Source: Thecaphora thlaspeos
Lineage: Eukaryota; Basidiomycota; Ustilaginomycetes; Urocystidales; Glomosporiaceae
Length of the DNA: 64,000 bases
Direction of reading: 5' to 3'
NCBI GenBank assembly: GCA_900291925.1
Contig: UWYS01000001.1
Coordinates: forward strand, 558,001-622,000
Position 1 is the stretch's first letter; every line of letters starts with the position of its first letter. The translations under genes were made by a program, and so were the position numbers. This document shows positions 1 through 12,100 of the stretch, piece after piece. The notes beneath the pieces are model-generated. The model was not told where the DNA came from and ran no database searches. It saw only the letters and a program-made list of their open reading frames with translations.

Positions 1-498
1 TCAGGGTCAGGGTTAGAGTCAGGGTCCGCGCGCTGCTCGGTGTGGAGGGCGGCCGTTTGGACTACTTGAATAAAATGGTGGCTGCGCAACTTTGTGGGCT
101 AAGCAGCCGCCGCCGCTGCTGTTGGCGTGCGCCCTTTTGGCCCCCCCACGCTTGCCTGCCCACGCTCGCGCTCAGGCCTCGCCCGCCGCTGTCGCCATCG
201 TCGCGGTTCCCTCTTCCCTCTTCCCTCTTCCCTCTGCCCTCACCCTCCTTCTCTCTCTCCTTGTCCCACCGCCCCACATACGCCCGCACGCACCCTCGCC
301 CGCACGCTCGCTCGCGCCATTGCGGCCTCTTGACTCGACTCGACACCACTCGACTCGACTCTCCGGCAGAGCAGCGACGACCACAGCGACACCGACAGCG
401 GCGCCCGTCAATATCCCTTCTCTGTGCCCCGAGCATCGGTGACGACAACGACGACAGCAGCGACAGCGCCACCGCCACCGCACCCCTTTGCTCCTGCG
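1..498. other. Window edge and 5' leader of the F-box gene
   Basis: No gene is visible here. The first 24 bases are four hexamers in register, TCAGGG, TCAGGG, TTAGAG, TCAGGG, which resemble degenerate TTAGGG telomere repeats. Positions 207-234 hold four tandem copies of TTCCCTC, followed by a pyrimidine-rich tract that looks like a fungal promoter or 5' UTR. ORFs in this stretch open at non-ATG codons and have low-complexity products, so I do not call them. Confidence 0.5.
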
Positions 499-3066
499 AT
501 GAACCGTGACGGCCCGCTCACCATCAACCACCTGCCTCCCGAGATCCTCCGGGAGATTATCGCCCTCATCTGGCTTGATGCGATACCAAAGTCGGCCTAC
601 CGCAACATCGACCCACATGGCCTCCCGTCCGCGCACCGCGATGGCCGCCGCGTCTCTTCGACCCAGTCCGATGTGAGGCGGACGCTTTACTCGCTCTGCC
701 TCGTCAACCGCGCCTTTTACCACGAGGCCAGGGTCCTCCTCTTCCGCCGTGTCCAAATCACCCTTCCCTTCAGCTTCAGCCTACTCCTCCGTACGCTCGG
801 CGCCGCCCACCTCGCTAGCGCCTATGAGCACTATGCTCATACCGGCGCCGTCAACCTCGATCCTTCGGACCCGTCCTCGTTCGTCAACATGGTCGCCGCC
901 GCCGGATTCGCCCACGCCTCGGGACACCGCCTCGTCGTCTCCGGCAGCGAGACCAGCCGGCTTTCTCTAATGAGCCCGCCCTCCAGCGGGAACCAGAGCC
1001 CAGCTCGGGCGAGGCAGGGTGGCGATGCCGCCGCGGCGCCCCCATCTGCGCCGGTTCCCCGGCGGCAGCGCGACATGGTCCGCATCAACGCCGACAACGA
1101 CGGCGAGGTGGAGCTGATCTGGACCGAGGACGTCACGTCATCGCCCGAGGAGCCACGGTACCACGTCATGCTGCGCCAGTGCGATGAGGAGGCGAGCACG
1201 CTGCATCAGTGGGTGCGCCTGCTCGACTTTTCCAACTTCCGCACCCAAGGCATGCGGCGGACGATCGGTGAGGGCCTCGAGCGCCGCTTCGTGACGACAG
1301 CGAGGCTGCTGGCGCTCGTGACGGCGGCCGAAGGGCTGGTCGCATTTGGCGCGAGCGAGTCGATGGACAGCGCGCTCAGCAACGACGTCCTCGAGGCGCT
1401 TCTCTTCCGCGACGGCGAGGATAGTAAGCCGAGCCGCCTCCGAGGTGTGTCGGTCGAGCGGCACGCCGCGCGCTCGCACAAGATGCTCCAGAGCCTCGAC
1501 CTCTGCGAGTGCGTCTCGCCTAAGTTTGAGCAGGCGATGCAGCAGTTTGTCGCCGAGCACCTGCGCAAATTTAGCGGTCGGCTCACCGATACAGTGCTCG
1601 AGGAGAGCGACATGGACGAAGACGGCGGCGACGGCGACGGCGACGAGGAGGAGGAACGGCGGGGCAGAGGCCGGACCACCGTGCCGCGGACTGCGGCCAA
1701 TGAAGCTTCGCGATCGATCTCGACGCGCAGGCGCGACGGCGGCCCCTCCAGGCATCCGGCCAGGGCGACGACGTTCCCGTCGCTGCAGCGCCTCGGGCTC
1801 TCGGGTGTCACGCTGCCCAACGAGCTGCTGAACCCCTTCTTGATGGCATTCCCGAGGCTGACGCACCTGGACCTCTCGCGCACAAAGGCCGACGCTGCGC
1901 TGCTGCGGGCACTCGGCGCATCGAGCGACCTCCGCCTCGAGAGCCTCTCGCTGGCCTTTTGCCGGCGGCTCACGTCCGAGTCCATCACCGAGCTCCTCGT
2001 CGATTCGCCAGCGACCGACGGCCTGATCGAGCTATCGCTCGCCGGGACAACAACGTTTCCGACGTGCCTCGAACCGCACGACCTCCGCTGCATCGTCGCG
2101 CAGGCGCCGTGCTTCCGCTCGGGCCGGATGCGCTACCTCGACATGGGCGGGTGCCTGCTCAACGACGAGATTCTCGCCTCGATTACGCCGCAGCCTGCGT
2201 TGCTCGACGTCGGCTTGGCGCACTGCCCCTCTATCTCGCTCTCGGCCGTCAGCAGGCTGCTGCGCGAAAAGGCGCCCAACGTCCAGGTACTCGAGCTGGC
2301 CGAGTCGTGCACCGCGACGCTCGGCCCGCTAGGCTCGCACAGCAGCATCGGGATCAACGCGGTCCAGCTACAGACGATCCTGCTTGGACCGTGCACCAGC
2401 GTACCGCCGATCCCCATCTCGCAGCAGCTCGCCATGATGGGCTTCAAGACGGGCTCGCCGGCGATTGACCCCGACACACCGCGGCCGCGCCCAGCGACCA
2501 ACCTGCGCGTGGTGGGACTGTCGGAGGCGTCGCTGCGGACGGTGCGCGGCGGCTTCGGCTCGTGGCGGGTCATTTGGGGAGCGGGACGACGAGGATGGGT
2601 GGTGGACACGGCGGCCGGGCCGGACCCAGACGCGCTCGACGATCCACATGGGACTTACGGCGCGCTGTCCACGTCGCAGGGGATGGAACGGACGCGATTG
2701 CGCGGCGACGACGCCGATGCCGATGCCGACATGATGTCGCGCTCTCGCTCGCTGCTGGGCAAGCGACCGGTGCTGCCATCGCTACGCCACGCCCACTCTA
2801 CGTCGGGAGCGTCGCAGTCGCGCTCGCGCTCGCGACACCCTGTCGCCGCTGTGCCGTTGGACGCCAAGATGCAGCCGAGGGACGAGGTGATCCGCGAGCT
2901 GCCGTCCGACCATCCGCGCAGGAGGGCACTCCAGGCGCTTTCGGATGCCAACGGACACGTCTCGGGCGACACGGGATGGCATAGCAGGAAGATGGAGGTG
3001 TTGCTCGGTTACGGTCTGTTGGGGAGGGAGAATGGGCTGTACGCCCTGTCGGCCTACCAGACGTGA
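499..3066 (+). CDS. F-box / leucine-rich repeat protein
   Basis: Single-exon gene, 855 aa. The first in-frame ATG is at 499; earlier codons in the frame have no ATG. Residues about 8-25 (NHLPPEILREII) match the start of an F-box, which in this family binds Skp1 and brings a substrate to an SCF ubiquitin ligase. Residues about 428-600 contain LRR-type segments (LTHLDLSRTKADAALLRALG, then LESLSLAFCRRLT), the usual substrate-recognition region. Between them lies an acidic, Gly/Asp/Glu-rich linker (about 372-388). The C-terminal 200 residues are Arg/Ser-rich and probably disordered. The substrate cannot be inferred. It converges on the hydrolase gene to the right. The F-box is short and partly degenerate, so the LRR call is firmer than the ligase role. 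Confidence 0.75.
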   Translation: MNRDGPLTINHLPPEILREIIALIWLDAIPKSAYRNIDPHGLPSAHRDGRRVSSTQSDVRRTLYSLCLVNRAFYHEARVLLFRRVQITLPFSFSLLLRTLGAAHLASAYEHYAHTGAVNLDPSDPSSFVNMVAAAGFAHASGHRLVVSGSETSRLSLMSPPSSGNQSPARARQGGDAAAAPPSAPVPRRQRDMVRINADNDGEVELIWTEDVTSSPEEPRYHVMLRQCDEEASTLHQWVRLLDFSNFRTQGMRRTIGEGLERRFVTTARLLALVTAAEGLVAFGASESMDSALSNDVLEALLFRDGEDSKPSRLRGVSVERHAARSHKMLQSLDLCECVSPKFEQAMQQFVAEHLRKFSGRLTDTVLEESDMDEDGGDGDGDEEEERRGRGRTTVPRTAANEASRSISTRRRDGGPSRHPARATTFPSLQRLGLSGVTLPNELLNPFLMAFPRLTHLDLSRTKADAALLRALGASSDLRLESLSLAFCRRLTSESITELLVDSPATDGLIELSLAGTTTFPTCLEPHDLRCIVAQAPCFRSGRMRYLDMGGCLLNDEILASITPQPALLDVGLAHCPSISLSAVSRLLREKAPNVQVLELAESCTATLGPLGSHSSIGINAVQLQTILLGPCTSVPPIPISQQLAMMGFKTGSPAIDPDTPRPRPATNLRVVGLSEASLRTVRGGFGSWRVIWGAGRRGWVVDTAAGPDPDALDDPHGTYGALSTSQGMERTRLRGDDADADADMMSRSRSLLGKRPVLPSLRHAHSTSGASQSRSRSRHPVAAVPLDAKMQPRDEVIRELPSDHPRRRALQALSDANGHVSGDTGWHSRKMEVLLGYGLLGRENGLYALSAYQT

Positions 3067-3395
3067 GCGGGGGCGCGGGCGCGGGACGGATGGGGTATAA
3101 GGTCGCAAGGGAGCCAGAATCAAAAGCGCAGCACGTCGTCGCGACCGACGTCGCCTGTGCAGCAACGAGTCAGCAACACGCAACGGAGCCTATACCCACT
3201 CGACGAACAGACACGTCGTCGATCAGCCTTTCCACTAGCTATTCAGCCAGCGTTTGCGCCACCACTTAGCAAATCGTATGCGCCAGAGACCCCAATGAGC
3301 AGGGTCCATCCATGCATCGCATCTACTCATTTTACGACGGAATACAGCCCCACCTCCATCGCCCCTCCTCCTCAGGGGCAAGACTGAGGTCACCA
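3067..3395. other. Convergent intergenic region
   Basis: This 329-base space lies between the stop codons of two converging genes and should contain both 3' UTRs. I see no RNA gene or repeat in it. Confidence 0.5.
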
Positions 3396-5340
3396 CTATA
3401 TGCCTCCCCTTCGACCGTCATACGTTGATTCTCTTTCCGAGCGTCGTGTGGGGAGAAGGCCGAGAGCTGTACCGACCTGGTCCACCGCTGCTTCGGACAG
3501 ATGGTCATGTCCACCATTCGAAGTGCGAATATAAGTGACCTTTGTCCTCTCCCGCTCGCTTTCCATCCTTGTCGGAACGAAGGAGGAACCAAGGGTGAAA
3601 GATTGTACCTCTGCGAAGCCCGGGATGCTCGTGTTCGATGTTCGTTCGGGCTTGAAAGTGGAGAAGAACGTCCCATAATACCTGACCGTGCGAAGAGGGG
3701 ATGATTCGGTCGTCGTTGGCGTGAAGGATGACTATATGCGGTCTCTTGCTTGATCCGTTGGGATTGGGATGTAAGAGAGAGGGCAGGTGACGGTCCGTTT
3801 CAAATTTCGTCACTTGGAAGCGATTGAGCAGGTCTGCGGTATGTATAACGACGAATGCAAGTACTGCTCAGGTATCAGCTGGCGGAGTCTTCGATCTCTC
3901 TGTGACGCTGCGGATTCGCAGATGAGAAAACTCACACTCGGCGCCAGGAATCATCTTCAAGGGCGCCAGCAGAGGCACTAAGCCGCCCACTCTGAAGTCT
4001 TTCACCACCGCCCCGATCGACGCATAGGGCGCCATCAACACCACACCCCGCGGCGGTCTACCTTCCTCGTGTAGCTCGCGGGTAAGCACAGCCGCCACGT
4101 CCGTACCCAGGCTCTGACCGAAGATGACACCGTTGCTGCGTCTCGACCTGGCGAGAGTGAAGTCGTACGCCGCTCGAGCATCGAGCACCAGCCCGGACTC
4201 GCTGAGATCGCCGTGCGAGTCGCCGAAGCCGCGGTAGTCGATGGCGAGCACGTTGGCCTGCAATCGCGAGGTGAAGTGGGCGTAGGAGCGAATGCGGAAG
4301 GGTGCGGCGCGGTTGGCAGCATTGCCATGCAGGTCTTGTGAAGGTAAAGGCCGAGGTCGAATCCGGCAATTGATGTTAGCATCAGCACACCTAGCAACGC
4401 CTCGATGGCCGCATTATGTCGGTCCTGCTCACATATCACGGTCGGGTAGTCCCGCAGGGCCTGGTCGAACGCTAAGTCGTCAATGGGCCGGTCGTCACGC
4501 CTCTCCTTCTGATAGAAGTCCTCGCTGGGAAGATTGTCGAGAGCAATACGAGGTTCGCACGGAGTGAGTGACGCCTAGGGGACCAGAAATCTAGCCACCA
4601 CGCCAGGCACGCTCACGGGAGGATGTGCCAGACGCCTTAGATTTGCGAAGAAGACGAAGGGGGTCAGAAAGGGGATCGACATGCGTAATAGCAGCATCCG
4701 CAGCACCGCTCACCTATTGAGATGCCGTCGTCGGTCGTCAGACGGAGGTTGCGCGTCTAGAAGGCTGTCGAGCGTCGTTTGGATCGAGGGCCGTGAGTGG
4801 ATCGTCAGCGCCCAACATCCGGGGCAGGATGGGCATGGGGACGACGCGAAGCATCTACCCACGAGCCATGCCATATCTCTGCGGCTGGTTGAAATCGGCC
4901 TGGGTGCGAGCGGGTAAGGAAAGGCCCAAAGGGACGCGCTCCTGTCATCAGCGTCTGCCCAGAGTCAAGAGGTGACGACGGCGCACGGTTCGAGACGTCT
5001 TACAAAGAAGGGGAACTGGATTTTGTTTAGGAAGAGAAAGCTAGATTGTGGAATGATAAAGACAGAGATTGAGACGTTCAGCAGCTGCCTCGTCGTTGCG
5101 GAGGAGAGCGGGGGGACGCGGGCCGACGTACTGCTTCTGCAAGAAGGGCGTGAACATGGCGCAGAGGAAGCTGGTATAAAGCGCCACCGCCGCCACGCCG
5201 ACAGGCTGATGGGAGCAGGTGAAAGCGGTTGTAGCAAATCTGAATCAGCGCCCATATCCGCCAGAAGCCGCGGGCTGTAGACTGCGAAGGGAGGATGTAC
5301 TCACCACGACGTGTGCGGGGGTGAGGAAGCGGCTCGCCAT
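3396..5340 (-). CDS. ABHD12/BEM46-like alpha/beta-hydrolase
   Basis: Multi-exon serine hydrolase, probably membrane-anchored. The ATG (5340) opens a short first exon with a GTGAGT donor; the next exon encodes a hydrophobic anchor (VAAVALYTSFLCAMFTPFLQ). Later exons give FNQPQRYGMA, TRNLRLTTDDGISIG, VWHILP, and a long catalytic core on 3.9-4.37 kb with the oxyanion-type motif LHGNAANR and nucleophile elbow GQSLGT. The last exons supply the acid (HANDDRIIP) and catalytic histidine (SNGGHDHLS) before a TAG at 3396-3398, so the Ser-Asp-His triad is complete. Homologues hydrolyse lysophospholipids or monoacylglycerols, or act as BEM46-type morphogenesis proteins; the substrate here is inferred only. 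At least seven introns seem needed. The junction between the exons near 4.86 and 4.74 kb does not resolve into a canonical in-frame splice. Confidence 0.75.
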
Positions 5341-5922
5341 GATTGTTGTGTGCCAAGGGAGGGAGCTGCAACAGATTAAGAGAGATGAGCAGGGACAGCT
5401 AGGCTGCAGAATGTGGTGGGCTAGGCGTTCTGAAGCGAAGACATGGCAATGGTGGTTGCTGCAGCTGAAGAGGGCCGTCCCTCGTCGGCGAGGAAGGATA
5501 GGGTCGAGGTGAGCAGAGAAGGTGGAACGTGCCCCGCGTCACGCGACTTGAACTCTTGTGGAGGCGGCAGCGGAGGCCAGGCACCACTCGGCCGGTAAAA
5601 GGGAGGAGGCCTGATCGTGGGCGGGCGCGAGGCGTCTTCTTGAAACCCTGGCGGCGCCTGACTCTGACTGCCTGCCTGGCAGCGTGCGGGCAGCGTGCGG
5701 GCAGCGTGCGCAGCGCAAGAAGAAAATCCGCAGAGCAACGCCGGCAAGCAGCAGCCACCGCGCAGCATCCGCTCGCCCGCCAGTCCGCCAGCTCGAAAGG
5801 CACGGCCAGCATCACCATCACCACCACCTCTTCCATCGCACCCCACGCACCCTCCGCCTTACCCCTTTCACACCCCCGCCTCCCCGACTCCCTTTCCCTT
5901 CCTTATCACACTACCGCCCAAC
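5341..5922. promoter_or_regulatory. Divergent promoter region, hydrolase / eIF3h
   Basis: This 582-base gap separates the start codons of two divergent genes, so it must carry both promoters and 5' UTRs. It becomes strongly pyrimidine-rich just before the eIF3h ATG. No individual site can be supported by eye. Confidence 0.45.
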
Positions 5923-7294
5923 ATGTCGGCAAGGACCGCCGCCACCGCCGCCCTCGAGGCCAACAAGCCCACCACAGCTTCCGCAGCCGCAGCAGCAGCA
6001 GCAGCCGCAAAGACGATGACGACAACCACCACCACCACCACCACCACCACCACCGCCGCCGCCGCCGACAGCCGCCAGTCGGAGCTCGACCGCGCCGCAC
6101 TCGAGGCGCTCGAACTCGACTCGGACGAAATCACATCCGTCCGCCTAGATGGTCTCGCCCTCACAAAGATTGTAAAGCACTGCAGAGACGCACATCCCGC
6201 GACCGCCTCGGGCACCCTCCTTGGCATGGACCTCGGCGGCACCCTCGAGGTATCAAACGTCTTCGCGCTTCCCAACCCGGGACGTGGAGCCGACAAGGAT
6301 GAGGACGACGACAGGTCCAGCAGGGTCGGTGAGTCCAAGCGTGTAGCGTGCAGCGACGCAGTCGCAGCGCGAGAGCGGCTATCCACGCTATCGCCAAGCT
6401 GACCCCCACCGTACCCTTCCGTGTGCCTTGTCCCACCCCGCAGCCACCCGATACACATCCGACATGGTCCGCCTGCTCCGCGACGTCAACGCTGACGCCA
6501 ACCCCGTTGGTCTCTACCAGGGCTGCTTCCTCGGCGCCTTCCTAAACTCGTCGGTCGTCGACGGCCTCGCCGCCATTGCCGGCCTCATGGAGCGCGATGG
6601 CGCCAGCGGCAAGGGCAAGGGCGTCCTCATCGTTCACGACCTCGCACAGTCGGCCCAGGGCAACACCTCGGTCAAGGCCTACCGCCTCTCGCCCGCATTT
6701 ATCGAGGCGCACCGTGCCGGCAAGTTCCACACCCAGAGCCTCATCGACCACAAGCTCACCTTTGCCAATGTCCTCGTCGAGATCCCCGTCGCCCTCCGCA
6801 ACACGGCCCTCCTCGACGCCTTCCTCAGCAGCATCTCGACACCCTCGGCGCCCGCCGCCTCGATCGTACCGCCCTCGACCACGGAGCTCCTGCTCAACCC
6901 GCCCACCGCCGCTCTCGGCCCCTCGCACACTTCCCTCAACCTCGCCCTCGAGCCCGTCCTCGCCTCGTCGCTCGAGGCGACGCTCGACATCCTCGAGGAG
7001 CACGCCGCCGAGGCCGGCAATGTCGGCTTCCAGGCGCGCCAGCTCGCCAGGGAAAAGGCAAAGGCCGAGTCCTACCTCGCGCGCAAGAAGGCTGAAAACG
7101 TCACGCGCGAGGCCCAGGGGCTCCCCGCCCTCCCCATCGAGGATGTCAACCGCCTCTTCAAGATCCCCGCCGAGCCTAGCCGCCTCGAGACGACATTGCT
7201 CCTCGGACAGCTGGACAACTCAGCCAGGCGCCTCGCCGAGACGGCCGCTGTTGGCGCCGTCCAGCTCCACGCCGCCAAGACCGGCGCCGCTTAG
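5923..7294 (+). CDS. Translation initiation factor eIF3 subunit H
   Basis: Two exons (5923-6328, 6444-7294) give 418 aa. The intron has a GTGAGT donor and CCCCGCAG acceptor and joins in phase 1 to read ATRYTSDMVRLLRDVN. After a low-complexity N-terminus (Ala run, then about 11 Thr from a CCA/ACC microsatellite at about 6021-6054), the MPN domain begins at LDGLALTKIVKHCRDAHP and continues through TASGTLLGMDL, VGLYQGCFLGAFL and VLIVHDLAQSAQGNTSVKAY, the pattern of eIF3h. eIF3h lacks the JAMM metalloprotease residues, as expected for this non-catalytic subunit of the eIF3 octamer core. The C-terminal half is helical and charged. The poly-Ala/Thr extension is not a usual family feature. The ATG is the first in frame after the pyrimidine-rich leader. 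Confidence 0.9.
6021..6054 (+). repeat. In-frame (ACC)n microsatellite
   Basis: A trinucleotide tract inside the eIF3h first exon encodes a run of threonines. As a slippage-prone coding repeat, its length should vary between strains. Confidence 0.8.
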
Positions 7295-9157
7295 AGGGAG
7301 CGCGCTGCGCCCTCTCTGCTCGCCGGTGGTTCCTCTTTCTCTGTCCCGAGGGCGAGGGTACGGATGGTGTGGGAAAAAAAGGGGGAGGGTACGAGCGAAG
7401 GGCAGGAAAGGATAGCGACCGGCGGGCTCTACGAAACAAGGCCGTCCGCATTGTCAGGTGACTCGCAGACGGCCGCTCCCTTCTCGCAAACGGCTATGCA
7501 CCTGGCAGGTGATGCTGTATTGAGGCTCTGCTTGACGAAGCCACGCAGGTCCGTTCGACGCTCAATCCGGCTCGACTCTGGCTCGAACCCTCGCGTGCCG
7601 AACGATCCGCCTTCCCTCCGCTCTTTGCTTTCGTCGCTCCGTGTCTGATTTGGTTATGGCTTGAGGCGTGTTTGTGCTGGTTGGAGGTGAGGTGTGTGTC
7701 GGATCCGAGTAGCGATACCGGGAGCGTCGGTGCTGGATGAATTTGTGTGTGCTTTTTAAGGCATCTTTTTTCGACCGCGCCGAGGCCCGAGCTGTACCCT
7801 GCATCGATACAGTACAGTACATCACTCGACGTGCGACTTCCAGGCGGCGGCAGGCCTGGGGGTTTTTTTTTTTTTCTTTTCCAGAGCCTTCTCTTGCCGT
7901 TGTCAAGGCGTCTGTCACTATATTGACGTTTCGTCAACGCCGAGCAGCAAATAGTTACCTTGAACTGCCTGCCTACTTGGAGCGCCATCAGCCGATCAGC
8001 TGCTTACTTGGTGATTTATTGTTTCAAGCGGGGCTTGAGCTGTCATTGTTTGGACTGCATTGTATGTAACGCCTCTCAGATACAAACCGGGTGAGGGCTC
8101 TACTTCTAGCTGGTATAGCGGCCGTACCTTACTCTATCTTACCTCTTGACTTTTGGTTTTTGTTGTCGGCTCTGGGTGTATGCAACACCTCCTAAGTAAG
8201 GCCTGTGCGCGGCCCGTCGTGGATCAAGTAAAGACACTCTGACTGCCTCACGCAGCGGCAAGGCTGTATGCTGGGATGCAGCCAAGGCGACCTCATTTGG
8301 GGAGAAGTCGGGCAGCTACAGGCCAGTACGTAGCCAGCCCACCCACGACCGGCCTGCATCTGTTGCTGCTGCTTGTGATCTGGTGCGCAGATAGATGGTG
8401 TCGGAGCGCGCCACTCAGAAAAGGAGACCGGCTGGTTCCGGGGGCGCTCGCAGTTTGGGCGCAGGCGAGCTGAGCAGGCGAGCTGAGCAGGCGCTACGCC
8501 TTCCTTGGCCTCGTGTCTAGACCCCCCCTCGCCGCTCGACAGGTACATGTTCGTCTCCCACCCGCCACCGCCCACTACCCACCACTTAGCCTCCTCTCTC
8601 GTCTCCTCGTCTGTCCTCGTCTTACGTCCCCGCTTTCTCTTCCTCTTTCTCTTTCTCTTTCTATTTCGCTGACGCTTCTCTCTCTCTCTCTCTCTCTCTC
8701 CTCTCACTCTCCATCTTTCCCTCTCTTCTGCGCCCGTGCGACCGCCTTCGGTCTCCTCTTCCCACCCTCCGGCTACGCCCCGCGCCCACCGTCGCCCAAC
8801 CTTACCTTTCTCTCCTGCTTCGTCTTCCTTGGTCCTCGCCGCCTTGTCGTTGCCGCCTGGTCTACCTTCAACGCGCCCCGCGCCACCTCTTCCATCTATC
8901 CTGTGGTCAGCCTCTCCGTCACCACCCTCCCATCGCCTACCCTTGCAACACCTCCCCCTGGACCATCCTCGGAAGCAAGCACATCGATTCACGGACCCCT
9001 TTCTGATCACAGTAGTATAGATCAATTAGTGCCCCACTTAACCTCGACATCCCAGCGCGGTTGATGCGAGTCTAGACGGGCAGCATACGTCCGGGGACCT
9101 CCCCTCCCTCTTTCAGGAATCCTCGACCTAAGACGCACGCCCCTTTCGCCGGTCAAG
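7295..9157. other. Intergenic region and long pyrimidine-rich leader
   Basis: No convincing gene is seen in 1.86 kb. The left part is the eIF3h 3' region, including a T13 run near 7863. A 13-base unit (GCAGGCGAGCTGA) is tandemly duplicated at about 8461-8492. From about 8520 to 9150 the plus strand is C/T-rich, with a (TC)n tract at 8676-8702, which fits the promoter and 5' UTR of the next gene. ORFs here are frame shadows with low-complexity products. Confidence 0.5.
8676..8702 (+). repeat. (TC)n dinucleotide microsatellite
   Basis: An uninterrupted CT/TC tract of about 27 bases lies within the pyrimidine-rich leader of the DUF4203 gene. Confidence 0.85.
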
Positions 9158-12100
9158 ATGAGGCTCTCCTTCTTTACGGCCAGAGCGCTGGCGACAACGG
9201 CGCTCCTGGCCGCCGGAGCCCTCTGCCAGCAGCAGAACGCTTCGCCTTCGGCTTCTGCCTCAGCCTCGTCGACGAGTGCCACTCCAACCGCTAGACCCTC
9301 GCAGATTTCTTCGGCACAGCCCGCCCTCAGCACCTTCATCTCCACAACGACGCTCTCGCCTGGCCAGGCTCTTCCCACGAGCCTCGCCACCTCTGCATCG
9401 AGGAGCGGCAGCGTCTACTACATCCCCGTCGTGACAACGCTCCCGCCCGCGTCCGCCGGCTCGGCCTGGCCCCCCCAGACCAGCGGCACCGCTCCCGCTG
9501 CGGCAGCCTCGGCCTCCGCAACGCCTTCCGGCAGCCAGAAGCTTCCCCTCGACACCCGGATCGATCCGGCTTTCGGCGTGCTAGGTGCTCTGCTGCTCAT
9601 CACCGGTCTGCCGATGGCCTTCTACGGCCACCGCAACAGGTGGTCAAGCTACTTTACCGCTGGCTACTACTCGATGAGCCTGATCACCATCTGCATCATC
9701 CTCAAAGCCGGCGTCCAACCGGCCATCAATGACCCCTCGCAGACGGTCCGCGGTCTCTTCCTGCTTGCCACCATCGTGGCCGGCGTGGTCGGAGGCATTT
9801 TCTGCATCGTCTTCTGGCGCGCCGCCTCGCTACTGGCGTCTGGCCTGGGTGGTTTCGCGTTCGGCCTCTTCCTCCAGGCGCTTCGCTCCGGAGGCTTGAT
9901 CGCGCCTCTCGGCCTGCGCTACGTCCTCTACATCCCGCTCTTTGCCATCTTCTTCGCGCTCAGCTGTGCCGAGCGGATTCACTCACTCGTCCTCGCCTTT
10001 GCCACCGCAATCATCGGGGCGACCGCCGTGACGCTGGCCATCGACTGCTACACGCGCCAGGGCCTCAAGGAGTTCTATATTCGCAATCTCGGCTTCGACT
10101 GGCTGTTTGAGGAAAAGTACGCTTCCACCTTCCTCGACGGCCGGTTCCCGCTGGTCCAGGGTATGCAGATCGAGCTGGGCGTGCTGGGCGCCATCGTCAT
10201 CATGGGGACGGCGTTTCAGCTACGACTGTGGTCCGACCTCCGCCACAGCATGGCCGTGCTTCAAAAGTCGGACGAGGAGCGGCGGATGCGCAGCAAGGCC
10301 GAGCGCGCCGCGCGCCAGGTCTCACGGACGGCCAAGCGGGATCTCGAGGAGTGGGAGAAGTGCCACGGCTACAAGAACACGGCCGGCCGGCCCACGGTGC
10401 GCGACATGGAAAAGGACGGCCGCTCGGTCTTGTCTGACACCACGGGCCTGACGTGCGACCGCAAAGGCTCGATGATGAGCTACCTGAGTGGCGGCGTCGA
10501 TGCCGCCACGCCGATGTCGTACAATGCCGCCGACCGGACTGAGTCGCCCAGCAGCGCCAGCATGCTCATGAGCGGCAACGACTATCCTTTCCCAACCGAC
10601 CCCAGCAGCGGCCACGTCAGGCGCGGTTCGAGCTTCATGTCGTACCTTCAGCGCGGGCCCGAGAAACCATTGGCGCCCGGCGAGGCTCCGCCGCAGCTCG
10701 AGCTGGCTGGGATGGATTCCTCGACGGCAACAGCACGCAGCCCCGCCTCGCCGACCGCCACTGCTCTGCCTGCCGACGACCCACAGAGGATCCTCGACGA
10801 GATCTCCAACATCCGGCGATCGATCGAGATGCTCCGAGCCAGCTCGACCGGGCTAGAGCCGAGTAGCCCCGGGCCTACTTCGCCCACCACGTCTGCCGTC
10901 CACTTCGACGGTCGGAGCGGTTGGAACAGTACAGCAGGCCAGGGCGAGACCAGGTCGCTCGATCTGTCTAGGGTCCCGACGAGTCCGACGCTTCCGGCTC
11001 ACGGGCAGTCCTTCCGCCAGCGGACTCACTCGACCGCTGCTATCCTGAGCGGGTCGGGCTCGTTCCTCAGCAAGAGCACGGCCGGATCGCCGGTGGTCTC
11101 GCAGGGCCCGACGGACGCGCCGACGGAGTCCGTCGGCGCACTCGCTTCTGGGCCTCTTGACATGTCTCCCTCGACGAGCAACCCCGGCGATCGTCCCGGA
11201 ACGACTGGTTCTGGATCGGGCGGCGCAGGCGTGGGCGCTTGGGGCCAGGGCGTGCAGGCACCGGCAATGTCGCGCTCGACATCGGAGACACCCTCGCTGT
11301 TGATGCTGGCTGACCCTTCCTTCTCCACCGCCACGCCAGCGCATGCGGTCGCCGGACCCTCGCCGCAAGCACCACCGGTTGAGCGAATGCCGGAACTGCC
11401 GAACGACGATGCCGAAGCCTCGCACAAACCGGAGAGGAGGATGTCGTCTGGCAGCACGCTGGATCGACTGAACCACTCGTACGAGCACGGCGACCTATCG
11501 CGGCCGCGGAACAATTCGGTGACCCAAAAGCCCCGCCACTCGCTCGTCCTTGCTAAGTCGATGGACGAGGCTCCTAGCGCGGCGGTCGTTGCGGCACGCC
11601 GTTCGATCGCCACCCGCCGCAACGAGGCGCCCGCGACGCCGTGGACCAACCCGGGCATGGAGCCGGCGTTGGGCCAAGGGTCGCAGGGTCCGAACCAGAA
11701 GGGCGCGGCGGCGGAGAAGAGGAAGTCGGCGCCGAGGAGGTCGATGACGATCGAGGAGCTCGATGCTCGGCATCGCGCCAAGCTGGCCGCGATGCAGAAG
11801 CCGGTGACTGACTCGGTCCGAGAGGCTGAGATGCTGCAATCTGTGCGCGAGGAGTACGAGAGGAAGCAGCGGGCCGAGAAGCGGAGGATGGCGGAGCGCG
11901 AGCGCGAGAGGGAGCAGGCGCTGACGCTGGCCGCCCTGACGGGTCCTGCGGCGGGATGGGCGGGGATGGGCGCACGAAGCAGCCGGGATGGCGCAACCTC
12001 GCCCAGCGCCGCCGAGATGAGGAGCCCACGACGACTGAGCGCCCCGCTGCTCGAGGCGGTCAACGGGGACGGGCGCCACAGCCGGAGCGACGAGCGGACG

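Noticed and set aside
172..756. 194-codon minus-strand ORF overlapping the F-box gene start
   Set aside because: Arg/Gly/Val-rich shadow of the leader and F-box codons; no motif.
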